Source: Candidatus Omnitrophota bacterium (lineage in GTDB: Bacteria > Omnitrophota > Gorgyraeia > Tantalellales > Tantalellaceae). From it: a stretch of DNA of 18,505 nt. Position numbers and translations under genes: made by a program. The stretch is taken from contig DAOVKF010000014.1 in assembly GCA_030631915.1 (NCBI GenBank), positions 1 to 18,505 on the forward strand, given 5' to 3'. The notes under the pieces are model-generated. The model saw only the letters and a program-made list of their open reading frames with translations. It was not told where the DNA came from and ran no database searches. Positions 12,301-18,300 of this stretch are shown here, piece by piece (the first letter of the stretch is position 1; each line of letters opens with the position of its first letter).

Positions 12301-15300
12301 GCGACGGGGAGGTGACGGCGAACGATGTGTCGCTCCTGTACGATATCATCGAGGCGTTAAAGCATGGTATGGACCGGGTGCAGGACCTGGGTATTTCCCT
12401 GACCCGGGATACGGCGGCCATAGTTGAACGGGCGATAGAGGTGTTCACGAATACGGATATAAACGGCGACGGGATAGTAAATGCCCATGACGTGGAGCTC
12501 CTTACGGATATAATTCTCCTTTCGGATGTCGAAGGCGCTGTTTACGACCATGAACTGGAACTTGCCGATCTTAACAATGACGGTGTCGTCGACGTATATG
12601 ACGTGTATATCGCTGAATCGGTGATCGGCAGCTACACTATAGTCAGGAAAGGTAACCAGACCGCTGTAATAGACGGTATCAACGGGCGTTTCGGGTTTAC
12701 CCCGGCCGGCGATACCGTGTACGCGCGTGAGAAAGGCTCATACGTGACATATCTTGTCGACAGCAAGACCGACTGTAATTACGACCTTGAACTTGATGCC
12801 AGAAGTTTTAACTATCAGGAACTCCCGTATGCCACTTATGAGTACCGGTTCGAAGTATATGTGGATAACGCTTTCCGCGGGGATATCCTCATAGAGCCTG
12901 ACAGGGATACATATCAGACCGGGAAACTCAACCTTGACATAGAGGCGGGAGCGCATATTGTCCAGCTTGTATGGAAGAACGCGCTCGCGGATAACAGTTC
13001 CAGCGTGCAGATAGGCCGGTTCAGGATGATGAACACCCGTGACGTGAATCGATCCGGCACGGTCACCTCCCTTGACAAAAACAGTATAGACGACACGTAT
13101 ACAGGATCGCTCAAACTGGATCTGGACGAAAGCGGCCGCATAGACATATACGATAAGGAACTCATAAAAGAGAAAATAGCATTTTATGACGGTAACGGGG
13201 ACGGTATGCTGTTCAAAGGGGAAGGCGGCATTACCGGTGAGGAATTCGACAGGTTCAACATGAGTCACGTGCTGGCGCCCGAAGGGCAGACGGACGATCT
13301 GCTTATAGACACCCGGGACGCGGAGCTGGTAGAGCGTATAGTCGTCTCCATATATCAGAAAGACCGCCTGAAGAAAAGCGATATCGCGGGGAGAAACCCG
13401 GATGGAAGCATTGATTACCACCCGGACGGCCTTATTACAGAGGCGGATATAGAAGCCGCGGAAATACTTCATACGGAATACGTGGACATAAACAACGACG
13501 GTATCATAGACGACACCGATGAGGAGGTGATACAGGATATAATCGATTTTAACAGATACGCTGTTTCCGCTGAAGAGCGCCGGTCAGCCGATATTAACAA
13601 AGATTCCATTGTCGACAGTCTGGACGAACAAACGCTGCGAAAACATCTGGCGCTTTACAGGGAGCTGGATATCAACGGGGACGGCGTGACAGACGAACAT
13701 GATCTTGAGGAAATAATATCGATATTCAGCATGTTCGAGATAACTCCGGAAGTTCTCAGGAGAGCCGATCTGGATGGAGACGGGGTTGTCGGCCCTTCGG
13801 ACAGGGATACGTTGATCCGGGCCCTGAAATATTCTGTTGACGTGAATCAGGATGACAGGTGGGATGAAGACGATATTTCCGTTATGAGAAGCATAGTGGA
13901 GACGAACGACCGCAGGATTTTCTCAAAACCGCCGCTTGAACCGATATACATAGAGAAACTGGATATCACCGGTATGGAGGCCGGCGCGTTTACGCGTGAA
14001 AAGGACGGGCTGCTCGACATACATGACCTGGAACTTCTTACCCGGAGTATCAATGAGAGAGTGGACATAAACGGTGACGGAAAAGTCGATATAGTGGATG
14101 TGAATATGGCGTCCCTGGAAGCGCTCCTTTTCCGGTATGAAAACGCCCTGTTCGGCGGCAAATATTCGACCATAAACAATGACAGTATAGCGGAACTTGA
14201 AGGAGTCATCGAGAAGTATGATATCAACCGGGACGGGAGTGTCTCAGGTGACGATATCAGCCTCATGTTCGATCTTGCCCGGTTTTTCGAGACCCATGAT
14301 CTTTCCGTTCAGACCGGCGCTGGATTTTCCGAAGAAGAGATCCTGCGTGCCATATCAGCTCTGCCTGTCCTTTACCCGTCCCTGGATTCCATGAAATGCG
14401 CCTGCAGCATAAAAGAGGACCTCTCGGCGGAAGGATCAAGCGTGTGGACGCCGGTAAGCGGCGGGTGGGACCTGAAAGGCAACGCCCTGTGGCAGACGGA
14501 TCCGAATGTATACGGCTACGCATCCACCGGTTATTACGGCGCGTGGGAGGATGTGGACCTTACCGCGGGGATCAGGTTCAACAGCTACGACAAATCCGCA
14601 GGTGTGCTTTTCCGGGCAAGGGATCCTCATAACTGTTACAGGATAGAGCTCAACAATAACTCGATAGATTTTTTCATTATTGAAGGGAACGAAACCGTTT
14701 ATCACGATTTTGTCCAGATAGGACATGAGATCAATAAAGATACCTGGTATAAGTTGAGGGTGAAGAATGAGGGAAATACCTTCAATATATATCTTGACGG
14801 AGATACTCCGGTAATGACGGTAACAGACGTCGAAAACAGATATACCTCGGGAAGTGTCTACCTGTACACGGATCATTGTATCGCCGGCTACAGGGACATG
14901 GCGATAGATACGGTAACGGACCTTAACTATATAATGCAGAGAGCCCTGCTTGACAGGGACCTGGACGGTGACGGGCAGGTCACGCAGTCGGATTACAGCC
15001 TGCTGGACGGCCTGATCGCGCTTTCCGGGGAGGATATAAACGGGGACTCGGTCATATCAGAAGACGACAGGATCAGGCTGACGCATATAAGCAGCAGACT
15101 GCAATTCGCGGCCCCGGAGGAAACGATTTCGGGGGCCGGGGAGGTCATCAGTAATATCATCGGCACATACGATGTCACGGGCGACGGCATCATAAACGCC
15201 ATGGACGTGAACGAGGCGGAAAGGATGAAGGATTTTACTGACCTTACGCAGAGACTGACCGGCGAATATCTGGAAAAGCTTGATTTCGTGGACGATGACA

Positions 15301-18300
15301 GTATAGACGAAAATGACAGGTTATGGGTCATAGAACGGTTCCTAAGATACCTGGATATTAACGGCGACGGTGTGGTCAACGAACGGGACCTTCAGCATAT
15401 AGAAAGCCTGGCCAGGGCACAGCTTCTGGCGCTCAGTGTATGGCCCGCTGTCATGGGCGAGCCCTCCGTGGACGGTGTTGAGAACTGGGCCAGGGATCTT
15501 GTCGATTACGACGGGAACGGTGTCGTCAACAAGGATGACCTCGAAACGCTTAAACTGGTTGTCGATTATTATTCGGAAGCGGATATAAACGGTGACCTTC
15601 ACGTTAACGCGAACGATATCGCCGAGATGAGGGGCATAATTAACATGCTTTTTAAGATGAAACAGGTCTCTCCCGCTGAGATCGTCAAGGTGGACCTGGT
15701 AGGGCAGTGGAACCCGCTCGAGAACGGCGGCGCGGGCGGATATGAACGGCCGGACGGCGTCATAGACGAGAATGACCTTAACAAGGCCCTTGACCTCCTG
15801 AACGGCCTTTACGCCAGAAATGCCGACGGGGAGATAACGGACGAAGAAGCGGGCGGGGTCTGGAGCGACCTTTCCGGACTGTTCAGGGTGGGTATAGAGA
15901 GCGCCGCTCTGGATAACGCCGATCTGGACGGTGACGGGGATATCGACAGTAATGATATTACCATATTCAAGAATAAGGCGGGGGTATATTTAAGGACCGA
16001 TATCAACGGTGACGGCCTTGTCGACGACCGGGACCTTGCGCTGATAATGGAGTTCATAACGGATCAGTATCAGTCGCTTGAACACACGGAAACGGATATT
16101 ATCTCAGCCGATCTTGACGGGAGCGGTTTTGTGGATGAAGACGATGTGGCCATGGCGGACCTCTTCCTGTATTCTCAGGATAAAAATATCACCTTTGAGG
16201 TGATGCAGGATGTCGCGTATACGGCGAAGTGCGCCGCCCTGGCCGGCGATGGGGCCGGGGTCACGGAGGAGGATATACAGGCCGTTGTTGACAATACCGG
16301 GGCTGTCTCGATCAGGAAAGACGCGGTGTATTTCTATGATACGAACGCCGCCGTTGAAGCCGGCACCCTGGTCTCCGGCCTTGTGGACAATTATTTTATA
16401 TACGATATGGACATATCCCTGGCAGGTACATATGAAACGGGTATTTCCGTAAGGGACTACGGCAAAGGGGCGGCTTACGACTGGGTGTGGGGAGACGTTC
16501 CCCTGTACGGCAAAGATTACAGATTCGACGTGTTCATAGACGGAGAGTATTACGGCGAGATGACGATCCCGCCTGACCGGACGAATTTCCGGGACGGCCA
16601 TGTGAGAGCGTATCTCACGGAAGGCGTCCACTTTATTGAATTTCGGATCATCGGAGACAGTTCTGATGCCGATTACAGGTTACAGCTCAGCAATGCCTTT
16701 GTCCGAAATATCGCCGACATAAATTCCGACGGCGTGGTGGACAACACGGATATGGATATCATAACAGCCCTCAAGGGCCGCATAGACGCCGAAGAGGCGA
16801 CGGATACGGCGGGATTCGCCGATCTTACGGACCTTTATCCCGACGGCATAACCGACAGTAAGGATGTCGCCCTGTTCGTCGAACTGGACGAGAAGATGCC
16901 GGATTTCAGCGGGCCTGTTCCGGACGAACCTGACGGTTCAAGGGACCTGCATGACAGGAATAAGATAGAAGATATCGCCCACGGCGCGAATCTTTTCGGG
17001 GAGATAGAAAAAACAGACCTTAACGGCGACGGTATTGTTGATCAACTGGATGTGGAGATCGTGAGAGCCGCGCTCCTCCGGCTTTATTACCAGCTGGATG
17101 TTTCCGCCGAAGAACTGGCCTTGAGCGATATCAACGGCGACGGGGTCATAGACGTGTCTGATATCAAGCTTCTTGAGAACGCGAATAAGTTCTATACCAG
17201 GGCGGACCTTAACGGCGACGGTGTCGTGACACTGGTGGACGTGGAGATCATAAAAGGCATGTTTGACGCGTGGTATTCGGAACCCCTGCTTACGCTTGAC
17301 GTGGAAGGTTTCGGCGGCACAAAAGCCAGGGCGGACCTGACCGGGCCGGATACGAACGGCGACGGTATCGGGGACAAGGACGGTAAGGTCGACGCCGCCG
17401 ATACAGCCATACTCGAAGCCGCTCTCCGGAACCGCGTCGATATAGACCGGGACGGGGATTTTGACGAAGACGACCAGCTCTGGCTGCAGAGGGTCATCAC
17501 CTTTGCCCTTGTCCTGGAGACAAGAAACCTTACGGATGAAGAACTTGGTACGGTTGACCTGGATAACGATTCTGACGTGGACGGGGATGATTCGGTCTGG
17601 GCCCAGCGCGTAAAGTTCATGCGAAGCGAGCAGGAAATGCTTCCGGGCATAGCCGCTGACAGCCGGGAGATATTTGACCATATCGCGCAGCTCGGCACAG
17701 TGTCTATCGATTATGAAAGCGTGGGGCAAGATCTTATACATACCAATTTTAGCGCGGAACCCGAAGGGCAGAGCTTCTTCAGCCGCGGGTTCCAGACCAA
17801 TGAGTCGTATTATAAGCCCGGGTGGGGGCCTTGCCCTTTTCATTGCGATCCCCTCTACTGCAGTGGAAAGTATATTTACGTTGGTAAATCATACGCGATT
17901 TACATCCCCGACTGGCATCTGGAAGGCGTCGAAGGAAAATGGGTGATCGAGGACGGCAAGATGCGGCAGAAGATGATCTTGTGCGACAGGATAATCGGCC
18001 TGTCGCGCACCAAACTTATGGACTCCATGGAAGCCGAAGCGGTTGAAACGACATATTATGATCCAAGCGGAAGATTAGAGACCAGGACACTGGCTGACGG
18101 GACTATGTATAAGTATGAAGATGAGGACTGGAACGGCCAGGGTTTCGGCAGGCTTGTCACGGAAATCCGGCCTGATGGAAGCTGTATCCGGTACCAGGAT
18201 TATTTTCCCGGGCGTTGTCCAGTGCGCTTCTCAGATGCTCGTCCGCATCGGCAAGGGCGTCCTGGACGATGGCTGGATCGCTGTCGGCAAGTTCTGATTT

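Noticed and set aside
5430..17640. CRISPR array or non-coding tandem DNA repeat
   Set aside because: The recurring GATATAAACGGCGACGG-like words vary at third codon positions and stay in one frame, so they come from a repeated protein motif, not from exact DNA repeats with spacers.
5430..17640. Cellulosomal scaffoldin or cellulase interpretation
   Set aside because: Dockerin-like loops alone suggest a cellulosome, but no cohesin, glycoside hydrolase or usual single C-terminal dockerin is seen.
16938..17843. Long - strand open frame of about 300 codons as a gene
   Set aside because: It lies wholly opposite well-supported EF-hand loops. Its sequence is a mirror of the repeated GACGGCGAC-type codons and shows no domain or ribosome binding site.
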